A stretch of 64,000 nucleotides of DNA from Lathyrus oleraceus (taxonomy: Eukaryota; Streptophyta; Magnoliopsida; Fabales; Fabaceae), in NCBI RefSeq assembly GCF_024323335.1, contig NC_066583.1, positions 273,056,916-273,120,915 of the forward strand, in the 5' to 3' direction. The position numbers and the translations under genes are program-made. The notes below the pieces were generated by a model that was not told where the DNA came from, searched no databases, and saw nothing but the letters and a program-made list of their open reading frames with translations. Shown here piece by piece: positions 1 to 10,189 of the stretch; the first letter of the stretch is position 1, and each line of letters begins with the position of its first letter.

Positions 1-699
1 TCATGTTTATTAAGAGTGGTAGTGGTCACTAGATTCAATGTAAACCTTTCCTCGTTGCCATTTTCAAAATTGTAACTCATGGAGCTACGCCATTTGCGTG
101 CTACCATTCCTAATAAAATACAAGTTTTGCCTATCAATCATTGTTAATATTGTTCTTCTATGTTTTTCTTTATTATGCAAAGTATCATTTATTTGTTAAT
201 AATGAAACTTTGAAACTTGAAAAGAATTTTAAATGTAATGAAAGGAACAAAATTGCTTTGGTATATGTGAAAATCAAGAGAAAATCATTTGTTTTTCCTG
301 AAAGTCTTAAGGTTGTCGAAACACTCCTGGATCACCAACAAAAATCTCCATGGAACACAACTTATTAATCCTCTGAAAGGATGGCCCTTTGGTTAGTTAT
401 AACTGTCAATCTTGATATATTCTCCTCTAGATGCGCCTATTACTTGTACGGGTTTGAGTTATTGGTGTTGAGGAATCAAAATCTCTATAAACAGTCCCTA
501 CAAACTCCCAGTTTGCCTATTGTCAGCATTGCATATCATGATCATTCATATATCATGCATAAAAAAATCATGCATGGTTCAAAATATACTTTGTACTCAT
601 TTGTGTTTCCCCTTCGGTCTCGTCGTTGATTGTTATCCCATGACCCAAAGACCATTTTTCGCTAGCACTCCATCCAAAGTCCAATCATCATTGGCATCC

Positions 700-1190
700 C
701 GTAAGATCCAGTTGTCACTGGTGTTATCTCCAATTTGATTGTCATTGGTATGTCAAGTTCAGTTGTCACTGATATCTTATCAGAAATCCAATTGTTATTT
801 GGTACCCTTAAAACCTAGTTGTCACTAGTATCGTTTCAAGAGTTCAATTGTCATTGGCATCTCCAAAATTCAATTGTTACTGGAATTATCATCAAAAATC
901 CAGTGGCTACTGGTATCTCTTCAAAATCCCATGGTCATTGGAGTTTATTTAGAGTCCAGTAGTAACTGGCACTTTGGTCTTAAAAAAACAAATTTTGTTG
1001 GTTTTCTCTAAAAAAAGTCCAGTTATAACTAGCACTCCGTTTGAAAATCCAATCGTAATTGGTACCTGAGGTTTGGTTGTTGCCAACATCATTTAAAGTT
1101 CAATTGAAGTTGTCACCAATCCGTAAGAAGCTGGTTGTAATCCATTTCTTATGGTCAAAGTCCAATTGTTGGCATATACAGAGAGTTTGA
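700..1190. repeat. degenerate minisatellite, ~36-40 bp unit with internal inverted repeat
   Basis: At least ten diverged units follow one another, each built round a core such as CCAGTTGTCACTGG or CCAATTGTCATTGG, in which CCAGT and ACTGG are complementary. Units carry scattered substitutions and small indels. A second looser family at about 1260-1540 repeats phrases like 'AAAAAACTCC ... GATGATTTTTCT'. Both lie in the Ogre 3' untranslated tail, a region known in this lineage to hold tandem repeats. Confidence 0.7.
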
Positions 1191-1922
1191 TTACCCTGTT
1201 TTTCCTGATGGTTCCTAGAAAGTCATGAATGACTCTTCATTTTAAGGAATTCCCAAAAGCTTGGATGTTATTCTTGTTGAAAAAACTCCAATGATGTTTG
1301 GTTTTGATTGATTTCTTTGTAAAGAATCATCGTACCCTTTTTTGCATGGATGATCTTCTCGTAAAAAAACTCCTAATCTAGTTTGTGTGAATGATTTTTC
1401 TAGTAAGGAAACTCCAATATGTTATACGGATAATCTTTTCATAAGAAGACTCCCGTTTATTTTTTGTTTTGGATAAATTTTATGTTAGAAATCTCCAAAG
1501 TCTTTGATTGGACTTATTTCTTATAAGAAATCCTCAGAATTGTCAGATGCATTCTAAAGTGTTAGGTCATGTCTGGACCTATTGACAAACCATACTTTGA
1601 ATGTCCCCTAGTTGTCTTTCCCCCAACAAATTGTCATCTCTGATGAATCTTCACTAATCGCCTTTACTCATTGCCTTTGACATTTCCTGTAAAATCTCAC
1701 TACTACATTTCCATCATTCCCCACAGGTTTATTTATCATCCATCATCCAAAAAATCAAGCTAGGATTCATCATATCCCCAGCAAACAAAAAAGAGGCATG
1801 TCGGCCCATGGCATAACATGTCATTGCATATGGGGGAAAAATTCGGGTCTTATGTATTTAAATACCTTTCACTTTGGATACCATGAGAATTATCATCACT
1901 CATGCCATCTGGTGAAGATATT

Positions 1923-1936
1923 TAAATAGGGGCAAC
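1923..1936 (+). other. polypurine tract of the left Ogre element
   Basis: TAAATAGGGGCAAC stands directly before the LTR start TGTCATACCCC. The nested Ogre element has almost the same string (TAAATAGGGGCATC) before its own 3' LTR, so the two support one another. The tract primes plus-strand synthesis in LTR retrotransposons. Confidence 0.75.
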
Positions 1937-3503
1937 TGTCATACCCCAAAATTTCCCCACCTAAAGACATTCATCTATATTTCAGTTATCCGTATTCACT
2001 AGTTTGCATTCGTTCATCTGCACAAACCTACCTCTATGATTTATTAGGTAGTCCATTTGCATCTTGTCTCATGCTCATGTTTAAGATACCATTTCCATGC
2101 ATGGGTCGTGATTAATTAATCATCGAGTAATTAGTCTTATTTGTCTCACTTTGCTAAGATTAGTGCATACATCCTTATCATGCGTACATTTTTCCTTAAT
2201 ACGCCATTAAGTTCAATTTAGAAATATTTGTGAATCCCACGCCATTTGAATCTACCATCCAGAATCATTGTCATCGGGTTTCCATCTTAATGAATAAATT
2301 TTATTTCATGAAATATCTAACTTTGGTTTGGAACATAGATATGATTAACGAGAATGAATTTTTCATAAAATGAATCATGTTATTCATTTTTTGGAACCAA
2401 ATTAAAAAAAAGGGAGAGGTTCACAATGTTGAACATTTAAATTTCACTTTGATCCTGAATATTTCTTCTTCTTTTTTTCTTCTCTTCTCACCCATATTAA
2501 TTCAAGATGGCCCCAAAATGGCACATTATTTTTTGTCATAATTTTCATTTGATCTCACCTTCTTCATGATATGATCCAAGGATCTATTTTGAACTTAAGG
2601 TAACAAACATGTTTTTAATAAAAGGCTTTACAATGTATCATTATGTTACAAGAGAAATTTATTAAAATAAACTTGGTACATTTAAGATTGGTGTCACAAT
2701 TTGATTAAAAATAGGGGATGTGCAAGGTAAAATCTTTGTTGCTACAATTTTTCTTTCCTTGCCAAAGTCACAAAAATCTAAGTCTTCAATTTTCTATTTT
2801 TCTTTTCTCAAGAAGTTCATAGCCATTTCTCCACATAGCCTCTTGATGCATCTTGATGCCTGTAATAACAAGCAAAAAATCAGAATTTCAAGATTTAAAA
2901 AAAAGAGAGAAGAAGGATACCGTAAGTTACTGCTGCTGTTCAAACTTTATGGCAACAGGTTTTGTATGTTATACCCAAGATGAAAGAAACACAGCAGAGG
3001 GCATACTTACACCGAACTGAAACGATACAAAAAGTATATCAGAAAGTTTTCCGCTTTTATTGCTACGAATAGAATTCCAGCATACAAGAAAACCTTTGTC
3101 AACCATTATAAGGGATCAGTATGCAAGAAATGAAGAGGGGGGGGGGGTCATTAACATAAACCATTTTGATATATAGAAAATAGGATACAACATAAAAAAA
3201 ACAGAGGGAGCACAATAGGGACGAAAATTCGTGTGAGTAGGTGAAGTCAAGCCAGAATCACACCAAGCAAAACAAGCATTTTCTAAATTTACTAAAGGAA
3301 GAAGATACCTGCATATTGCATAAGACTTGTCTCTTGTGGAGTGTTTCCGCCCATTTTTTTATGCTAACTCTGTTGTTTGTTTTCTTTCTAGAATAACTAC
3401 TGTGTGTTTGTTTTCTTTTCCTCTGAAGTGTCTAACTTTAGTTCTTTTGAATAATCCGTTGTTTTGGTGACGACACGTAGAAGACCTTAGATTCGGGTGA
3501 GGA

Positions 3504-3845
3504 TTAGGATTTAGGTCGTGGCCGTTTTGAGGGAGGAAGGAGAAAATTCTTTTTTCGTTGGAGCGTTTTCTCCTTTGGACGTCGTGAAGCGTTGAGGCCG
3601 TCGTCGTGAATGGTGGACGTCGCGAGCCGTTGAAGCCGCCGACGCATTTGGTTGGGGTCGTGACCGCTGAAGTCGTCATCGCGTTTGGTTGGTGTCGCGA
3701 GCTCTTGAAGCCGCCGTCGCGAATGGTTGAGGCTGCAACACCGGTGATAGAGATTGCCATCGTTTTTGCTTGGGCCGACTGAAAAAAGTTGGAATTTTCC
3801 TTTTTCCGCCGCGTGTTCGTGGTCGTTGTCTCGTGAGGAAGCCAT
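3504..3845 (-). CDS. uncharacterised GC-rich reading frame inside the LTR (doubtful)
   Basis: A 113-codon frame starts with ATG in a plant-like context (AAATGGCTTCC) and runs through a GC-rich patch that stands out from AT-rich surroundings. About 75 bases upstream on this strand is CCCTAAATAGAGG, which could serve as a TATA-like element. The protein is basic and Ser/Arg/Asp-rich with no domain I recognise. An overlapping 133-codon frame on the same strand (3359-3760) is also open, because the DNA carries degenerate ~54-bp repeats of the GGCGGCTTCAACGGCTCGCG type. It could be the first exon of a captured gene fragment, or simply open repeat DNA. I favour the second, weakly. Confidence 0.2.
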   Translation of the reverse strand: MASSRDNDHEHAAEKGKFQLFSVGPSKNDGNLYHRCCSLNHSRRRLQELATPTKRDDDFSGHDPNQMRRRLQRLATSTIHDDGLNASRRPKEKTLQRKKNFLLPPSKRPRPKS

Positions 3846-4485
3846 TTGTGTGTTTGAAACGCCGAATCTATTGGAGACGGGCGATTTCGTTGGTTACAAT
3901 AGGAGATTGTTGAGGCTTGAACCTCTATTTAGGGCTTGAGTGGTTTGCGCCCTTCTTTCTCTTTCATTCCCGGGGAAAAGTTCTTGACTCTAAATATCTG
4001 GTTGTGATAAATAATGATTTTGTTCAGGTTTTTTTCAAAGAAAAGAGGGATGGGGAGTGTTGGAACTAATTTCTATTTTATGTGCTTGATATTTCATTTT
4101 CTCTTTTGCGTTCCCAATACTGTCATTACCACACCTTTTGAGTAACCATAGGTATGTGGAATATGCCAACAGTCACTTTACATTTCCTATTTAATATTAG
4201 CTGGCATTTAGAATATGGTTGACATTCATTGGCCTTTGTTTGGTTCCCATGTGAATTTTACTTTGACTAAGAGGGGGCGACGGTCTTTACTTAGATCTAG
4301 GTTTTTCAAACTTGTCATTGTTACCATTTGGGTTAGGTCGGGTCCGACCTGCCTCAAAACCCCATTCGTCTTCCACACGGGCTTCTTACCGGCCCGCACA
4401 CGGCCCAAACCGTTTTTTTTTAATTTGTTCTTTATAGTTTTATATATGTACCCACAGATGTATCCACCTTCCAACCAACTACTCT

Positions 4486-4539
4486 TTGCCCAGTGGTTGA
4501 AACTTCTCTCGTCTCCTACTAGGTCCTTGATTCGATTCC
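4486..4539 (+). repeat. tRNA-like A box / B box pair, possible SINE head
   Basis: TTGCCCAGTGGTTG (4486-4499) resembles a pol III A box, and GATTCGATTCC (4529-4539) matches the B box consensus except at the first position. They lie about 40 bases apart with a tRNA-like T-arm surround (GGTCCTTGATTCGATTCCTGG). No complete cloverleaf is present, so this is not a tRNA gene. It sits inside the Ogre LTR. A T-rich stretch follows, but I cannot fix the ends or a target duplication. Confidence 0.4.
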
Positions 4540-4893
4540 TGGCTTGATCATTTTCTTTTTGTCCTCATTTTATTTCTTATAGATTCATCTTTCTCTATTT
4601 TCTCTTCTTCTGTGATTATTTTATCTAGGTTAATCATTTTTTTGTATCACCATTTAAGTCAAATTATTCCAAAACTCCATTTTTATTATTTTTCTATTTT
4701 TGTCTTTTAGGCGTCAAAATGAAACTTATATTTTTATTCTTATATTTATAATCAACATATTTAGATGTCCCCCAATATTAAGTCTTTGTAGAAACATCCA
4801 TTCAATTTATTTTTTTAAACTCTTGCTTCGGTTATTTGAATCTCAAACCTTCACCTTAGCCCCTTTTTTTTTCAATCTCTTTCGCAGTAAAAT

Positions 4894-5280
4894 CTGAAGA
4901 AAAAGATTACTCTGGATGGAATACCCACTCGTAATCCCGGATATTAGGCCCAAGCTGTAAGATCTTGCAAGCCATAAGTATTCGTCTTCTCTTCAAAACA
5001 CTCTAATATTCAAACCATTTTCATAAGTGAATCCGAAGAAAAAGACCACCTAGATGAAATATCCAGTCGTAATCTTGAATATTAGGCCCAAGTTGTAAGA
5101 GCTTGTAAGCCATAAATATTAGTCTTCACTTCAAAATACTTGTAAATATTCAAACCATTTTCATAATTAAAATTGGAAGAAAAAGATTGCCTGGGTGAAA
5201 GGTCCAAATGTAGTCCCGAGCATTAGACCCAAGTTGTAACAGCTTGCAAGTCATAAATACTCGTCTTTCAAGCCCAAAAA
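4894..5280. repeat. three tandem ~140-bp repeats in the Ogre LTR
   Basis: Units begin near 4894, 5033 and 5173, each opening with a GAAGAAAAAGA core and continuing through ATTAGGCCCAAG, TTGTAAGAGCTTGCAAG-like and CAAACCATTTTCATAA phrases. Units are clearly related but diverged. The nested Ogre LTR also carries tandem repeats towards its 3' half, although with unrelated sequence. Confidence 0.8.
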
Positions 5281-6239
5281 TACTTCCAACCAATCAAACT
5301 TTTTTTTCTCGCCGTTGTGCGATTGATTAGAAAACATTTTCATAAATGAAAGAAATTTTGTATTAAGATGATGTAAAGCAATGCTTCGGCCACAATTGTT
5401 GAGTTGAGATAAGTGACGTTTTTCCGAATGTTGATTTATAAATCCATTCGATGTGTGGTATACGTCCGCTCCTCATTTGTTTTGGGTAAAACAATGTTTG
5501 CGTCGATTAATACAATATAACTTTCGCTAAAATCGACCAACAAACAAACATTTTCTATCCAGAACTACGTAAGCCTTGATTTCTCTATTGCACCCGGGGA
5601 TACGTAGGAGCAGGATTTGTAATTCTTGTCAGGCCCATTAATACAAAACTTAGGTTTAGTCCCCTTCGTTGCAAAAAATCCAAAAATATCTCCTCCTTTC
5701 TTTTGATCATACTCTTCTTTCCCTCATAATAACTCGAGAAGCCTAACATTTCTAAGCTAACACTAACACGCACAATTAACCTAATGGTTCCCGTTGAGTA
5801 CAACGGACGTGAGGGGTGCTAATACTTTCCCCTTGCGTAATCGACTCCCGAACCCTGATTTGGTTGCGAAGACCATAATCATTGTCGTTCTTTCTTGGGT
5901 TTTATCGATATTTCCCCTTTTCTTTTTAGAAATAAATAAAATTAGGTGGCGACTCTGTTCAGTCTATCATGCGAGCGTGTGATTGCGCTTCTCTAGGTCG
6001 TGTTCTCATTTTTCGAGGTGCGACATAGGTAAAAAAATCATTTATTTCAAGATGCATTGATCACATTAATTTTGTTTTTTGTCTGAAAAAACGAGTATTT
6101 TTTCCGGAAATGTATTTCCAGAACGGGTATGAACTTTTCAGGAAATGCATTTCCGGTATCAGTCTATGTTCATTTTCCCAACTCTATTTTCAGCAGTAAT
6201 GCTTATTTACTGTTTTGTGTTAATTGTTTTCATTAGATA

Positions 6240-7540
6240 TGGTGCACCTTGATATTTCCCCCTAACAAATCGTGTCTCTGAATGTCCAAGGTGTTATTAT
6301 AAAGGCAGTATATGTTGGTAACCAATTTAAAAATTAACAAGAGTTTGAATGTTAAGATCAAATGCTTCAATGGATTCGTATGGAGACCTCCAAACATGTA
6401 TTCAGTGTGATTATCAGAAGGTTCAATAATGATTCAGATATAAGATGTGCTTTTGTGACAATGACGTGCAAAAGAAGCGGAAAAATATAGAACTCCACTC
6501 TGGAAATTTTAAAAGAGACGACACTGGTTCAAGAAAATGTAAGTGTCCCTTTAAGGTGCATGGTTACATGTTGCAAACAAAAATTGAAGATTTAATGTCA
6601 TATGTGGTTTGTATAAACATGACTTGTGTGAAAAGTTAGTTGACCATCCAGTTGTGTGTCGGCTCATGCAAGAAGAAAAGGAATGCGTTGTTGATATGAC
6701 ATTGAATTTGATTCAAACGAAAAATATAGTTGCAACATTGAAACGGAAAAGACCCGAAAATATATCAAATATCAAGTAAGTGTATAATATTCGCATTAGC
6801 AAACCACCTCCTACGTCGCCTCCACCAAAGATTTCAATCATAGACGAGATATCGATTTTTATGCACAAATACATTGAGCGGATTGTCAATGTTGAAGGGG
6901 ATGGTAAATATGGATATCGAGCTGTTTCGACTTTACTAGGTAAAGGAGAAAATAATCATACACTTGTTCACCATCAACTTATCCGAGAGTTGATGACTCA
7001 GAAAGAATTATACACACGACTGTACGGAAATAAAGAACATTTTAATAAAGTTTATGAGTCACTTTTTCCTTGCCTTAGTGGACCGGCACTGAAGGCAAAA
7101 TGGACGCGGTTCTCTAAAATGGCAGACTTTATTTCATGTGCATATGATAGGGTGTGTGTTGATCTTACACGATACGGTTTTTCGGAAACCTTTTTCCCAT
7201 TACGTACCACCCACTTCAAAATCCAAATGATCATATTATGTGTATTGGATGACTTTTAAAATCACGACATTTTATTCAAGTTTATTTGAAACCAGGATGC
7301 CCTATACCATTTACATCACCGGAGAGGACGACTCACTCAACAACAAAAGTCGAGACTTTGCCGAACCATTTTATGGAAAGGATACAAGAGTTCTAGAAAT
7401 TGAGCAACATTGAAAGAGAATTAAATGCACACAAGACAAAAGGGGTATTGTCCGTAGATTTAGTCGGTGACAAATGTTTCGACTCGTTTTAATTTTGTGT
7501 TTAGTCGGACAATATATCTCCGGAATTAACATGACAGGTT
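6240..7540 (+). pseudogene. MULE-associated OTU cysteine protease-like gene, broken
   Basis: Reading across frames recovers a family common in legume Mutator-like elements. An N-terminal cysteine-rich part (6360-6640, with TGSRKCKCPFKVHGY) is followed by 'PENISNIK' and an OTU-like domain (6850-7250, with NVEGDGKYGYRAVSTLLG and YDRVCVDLTRYGFSETFFP). C-terminal remnants run to about 7500 (PGCPIPFTS, NNIERELNAH). OTU proteins remove ubiquitin through a catalytic Cys; family members usually read DGNCGYRAV, and here that Cys position is Tyr (DGKYGYRAV). Several stops and shifts break it, and no transposase catalytic core remains between the parts. It directly follows the Ogre LTR end, so the Ogre probably inserted beside or into it. 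Dead gene, family call fairly sure. Confidence 0.7.
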
Positions 7541-7664
7541 TTGAATGATCCACAATTGTCTAAAACTTCTATTAATTAAAATGCCATTGTTTCTTATTTC
7601 ACACAAATTGCAAATGTCTCAAATGTCACAAATAAATATCAATTGGTATGTCGCAAATGTCTCC

Positions 7665-7985
7665 TTCTCCAGCGCGACATCCGAGCGAAAGTTTAAGCTC
7701 AACGAGTACACATATATTGCAAATATTAAATACGAAATCCACTATCTTCTATCTTACAAAGACAATAGAAGAATTGTGAAGCTCGAGTACCGTCACTGTT
7801 GATTTAAAATTGAGGGAAAATTGAGTTCAACAAATTTGAGCTCAAGCTAGATGTAGATGTAAGGGTTATGTAAAATATATATTTTCGTTTCGAAAAAAAA
7901 TTCGTTCGAGTTGGAAGCGACGATTTCAAGATTGGTCGAAGATATTGTGAAGATGTTGAAGCGTCAACCTGAATATTAATATTGA
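7665..7985 (+). pseudogene. second MULE-associated small gene, remnant
   Basis: Two pieces in shifted frames are recognisable: a segment ending in YKDNRRIVKLEYRHC (7750-7800) and, after a break, one with VRVM and FRFEKKFVRVG followed by DDFKIGRRYCEDVE-like residues (7850-7970). I recognise these as typical of a small protein that accompanies legume MULE transposases; its biochemical function is unknown to me. Order and strand match the OTU-like gene upstream, so both probably belonged to one element. No terminal inverted repeats could be placed. Confidence 0.5.
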
Positions 7986-8049
7986 AGTGTAAGGTTATAT
8001 TTTATGTTAAAATCATTTATGTAATTATTTTATTTTATGAATGTTAATT

Positions 8050-8279
8050 TCATTTTGAAAATTACATGTTTTTGATGTCTACTTCTATCAGTGCTGTTTA
8101 TACTATGCAAATGCTTCTACATAATATTTTTTTAGAGATGTATCTCCGATATTAAAAAAACCATCTTATAGAGCATCACTTAGAATGACCTACACAGGGA
8201 GATAGTATTTTCAATCCGTTTAGTTTAGAAAGATATATGATGATGAATTTAGACTTTAATGGATAATTTAAATGTGATT

Positions 8280-8316
<37 letters not shown>

Positions 8317-9824
8317 TTTATAATAATACAATTATGAATTTTTATAGAACTGTCTAGTTTTTTAGTCTTCCATCGTCCACATTTTTTTAATTTGATGTAT
8401 CATTATATAGTTATTATATATTATTATTTATTGAAATAAAATTCTTAATATTATTATAGATTTAATTGAAATACACTAACATCGTAAAGAGATTTTACAC
8501 GCTAGACGTTGAATATTGAATAAATTTGACTTTTATTTTAAAAACTTATAAAATAATACAAACGGGTGATGATGATAAATTGACGGTGTAAATCTTTTTA
8601 CAATGATAATCCATATTAATTAATCCCTATTATTATTATTAATTAGTATTACATCTTATATTAATTAATTAATAGTAGTAAAAAATATTATTGGAAATTT
8701 TGGTAGCAGACTACCACCTATTTAATCAATAGTACTAAAAACAATTATTGGAAAATTTGGCAGCACACTACCACCTATTTTTTTATTTTTTTTAGAGATA
8801 GATCAATTACATGATTAAATATAAAATATCATTAAATAAAAAAATGCAGCGAAAGGTTACATTACCTAATTAAATATAATAAAAGTAAATAAAGATAAAG
8901 TATAATATTAAATAAAAATTAAAAAAGAAATGGCTAGTAGTTATTATTTAAAATATTGAATTACTTTTATATGTAAAATTATTAGTGAATTACTTTTATA
9001 TGTAAAATTATTAGTTAGTAGTTGAATTATCAAAGAATTAATAATTTAATAATTAAAAGAGATAATAAATAAATTACAATAAATAAATAAATAAATATAG
9101 ATGATTACAAAAATAGTCTTTGTTCTAAATTGATAATTATTATTAATGAGTAAATGAGAAACTGCCTTTTTGAAGCAGTAATGAGAGTTTTGCAATTGGT
9201 ATGCAAGTTTTTATTATTTTTTAAATTTTTAGCTATTTTTTAATTAATAAATTATCATTAATGAATAATAGAAAAACCATTTTTGAAATAGTAGTGAAAA
9301 TTAATAATTGAGAGAGAAAAATTACTAAATGAGTGAATGGGATATTTTTATTGATTTACTATTTATCAATAAGTAATATTTACTTTTTTATTTAACTAAT
9401 TAATCTAATATTAAGATTTTAACGAGAAATTTTGGTGGGAAGAATTTATAGGTTTATAATGTAGTATTAAAGATTTTGATGAAATTTTTTGTAGGAAATA
9501 ATTTCTAAGATTATAATTTAGTATGACATGAGAACTCACTGTTTTTGTTGTTGTCATCTTTAATCACATGCATTTTTTAAATATATATATTTTTTAGACA
9601 AGCAAACACCTACCAACACAATTATTGTATAGAAAATTTTCAACTAACTAATTTATTAGTAATCTAAATTTAAAAAATGACATGTTGGGTTTAGTATTAT
9701 TTAATAATTAGTTTATATTTATAATTTGTGACAAATATATAAATCAAAATTTATTTATAATTTAATAAGGTTATAAAAAATATTTTTTTTTGTAAATAAT
9801 TATAGAAATATTTAGTTGATGGTA
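8050..9824. other. AT-rich spacer with short local duplications
   Basis: No coding signal. It contains a TAA/ATA microsatellite, a direct duplication of a ~29-bp phrase GAATTACTTTTATATGTAAAA-type (about 8957-9013) and two ~75-bp related blocks at 8670-8785 sharing ACTACCACCTATTT. Composition is strongly AT-rich with many poly-A/T runs, as expected of old intergenic DNA. Confidence 0.7.
8279..8316. repeat. (TAA)n microsatellite
   Basis: Twelve or so uninterrupted AAT/ATA triplets, read directly from the sequence. Confidence 0.95.
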
Positions 9825-9825
9825 A

Positions 9826-9834
9826 AGTATTGTA
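9826..9834. repeat. 9-bp target site duplication, left of MULE
   Basis: AGTATTGTA, matched exactly at 15356-15364 (the match extends to ten bases, AAGTATTGTA). Confidence 0.65.
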
Positions 9835-10075
9835 ATATTTTTTTTAAAATAATCATTTAAAAAAAATCGAAAATAACAATATTTCAGAAAAAATATCAAA
9901 ATAACCACATTTAAAATAAGATGCGTCAGATGAACCGACGCATCTCTTAAGCATGAAGAGGAGGCGCCCAAGGCATTGGCGCTTGCATTGGACTCCTCAT
10001 GAGGAGACGTCAATGCTCTTGGCGCATGCATTGACCCTCATGAGGAGGCGCCGATGCCCCTGACGTCTGCATGGT
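9835..10075 (+). repeat. left terminal inverted repeat of MULE
   Basis: The reverse complement of 15110-15355 reads through the same order of phrases: TTTAAAATAATCATTT, AATAACAAT, ATATCAAAATAACCACATTTA, CAGATGAACCGACGCATC, AAGCATGAAGAGG, CCAAGGCATTGGC and TGGACTCCT. The inner part is GC-rich with repeated GGCGCC / GACGTC and GCATTG motifs. MULE transposase binds such repeats. Confidence 0.8.
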
Positions 10076-10189
10076 GCATGTGGTGTATGCACCAATTCAT
10101 ATGGTGCATACACCATTGTATTATTATTATATTTTTTTAATTTTTTTAATTTTTAATTTTGTTTATTTATCAAATAAAAAAGAATAATG

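Larger units (their letters stand above)
1..1936 (+). mobile_element. 3' internal tail of a truncated Ogre-type Ty3/gypsy element
   Basis: This is the non-coding stretch that lies between integrase and the 3' LTR in Ogre elements. The first ~130 bases align by eye with 42410-42540 of the nested Ogre element in this window (shared phrases such as GCTACCATTC and CATGGAGCTACGCCATTTG versus TATGGAGTCTTGCCATTTG). It ends at a polypurine tract followed by an LTR start at 1937. Gag and pol would lie left of the window. The reading frames here (141-368, 381-629, 520-738) have no recognisable domain and are treated as chance. Several families of short degenerate repeats fill 700-1560. Assignment to Ogre rests on this homology and on the LTR features that follow. 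Confidence 0.75.
1937..6025 (+). mobile_element. 3' LTR (about 4.1 kb) of the left Ogre element
   Basis: It begins TGTCATACCCCAAAATTT, a start typical of legume Ogre LTRs, and ends in TTTTTCGAGGTGCGACA. About 75 bases before the end is GGTGGCGACTCTG, which repeats part of the Ogre primer-binding sequence; the nested Ogre LTR has the same feature. Inside are a 140-bp triplicated block (4894-5280), a tRNA-like A/B box pair (4486-4539) and a GC-rich stretch at 3400-3950. The left boundary is firm. The right boundary is set by the CA end and by loss of Ogre similarity after it. The other LTR is outside the window, so age cannot be judged. Confidence 0.7.

Noticed and set aside
2720..2983. 87-codon frame in the left LTR
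   Set aside because: Low-complexity Lys/Phe/Ser-rich translation of T/A-rich DNA; no domain.
6060..6200. GGAAATGTATTTCC / GGAAATGCATTTCC palindromic words just after the left Ogre LTR
   Set aside because: Noted as a possible terminal or regulatory repeat, but only two or three copies occur and I could not find an inverted partner or element end.
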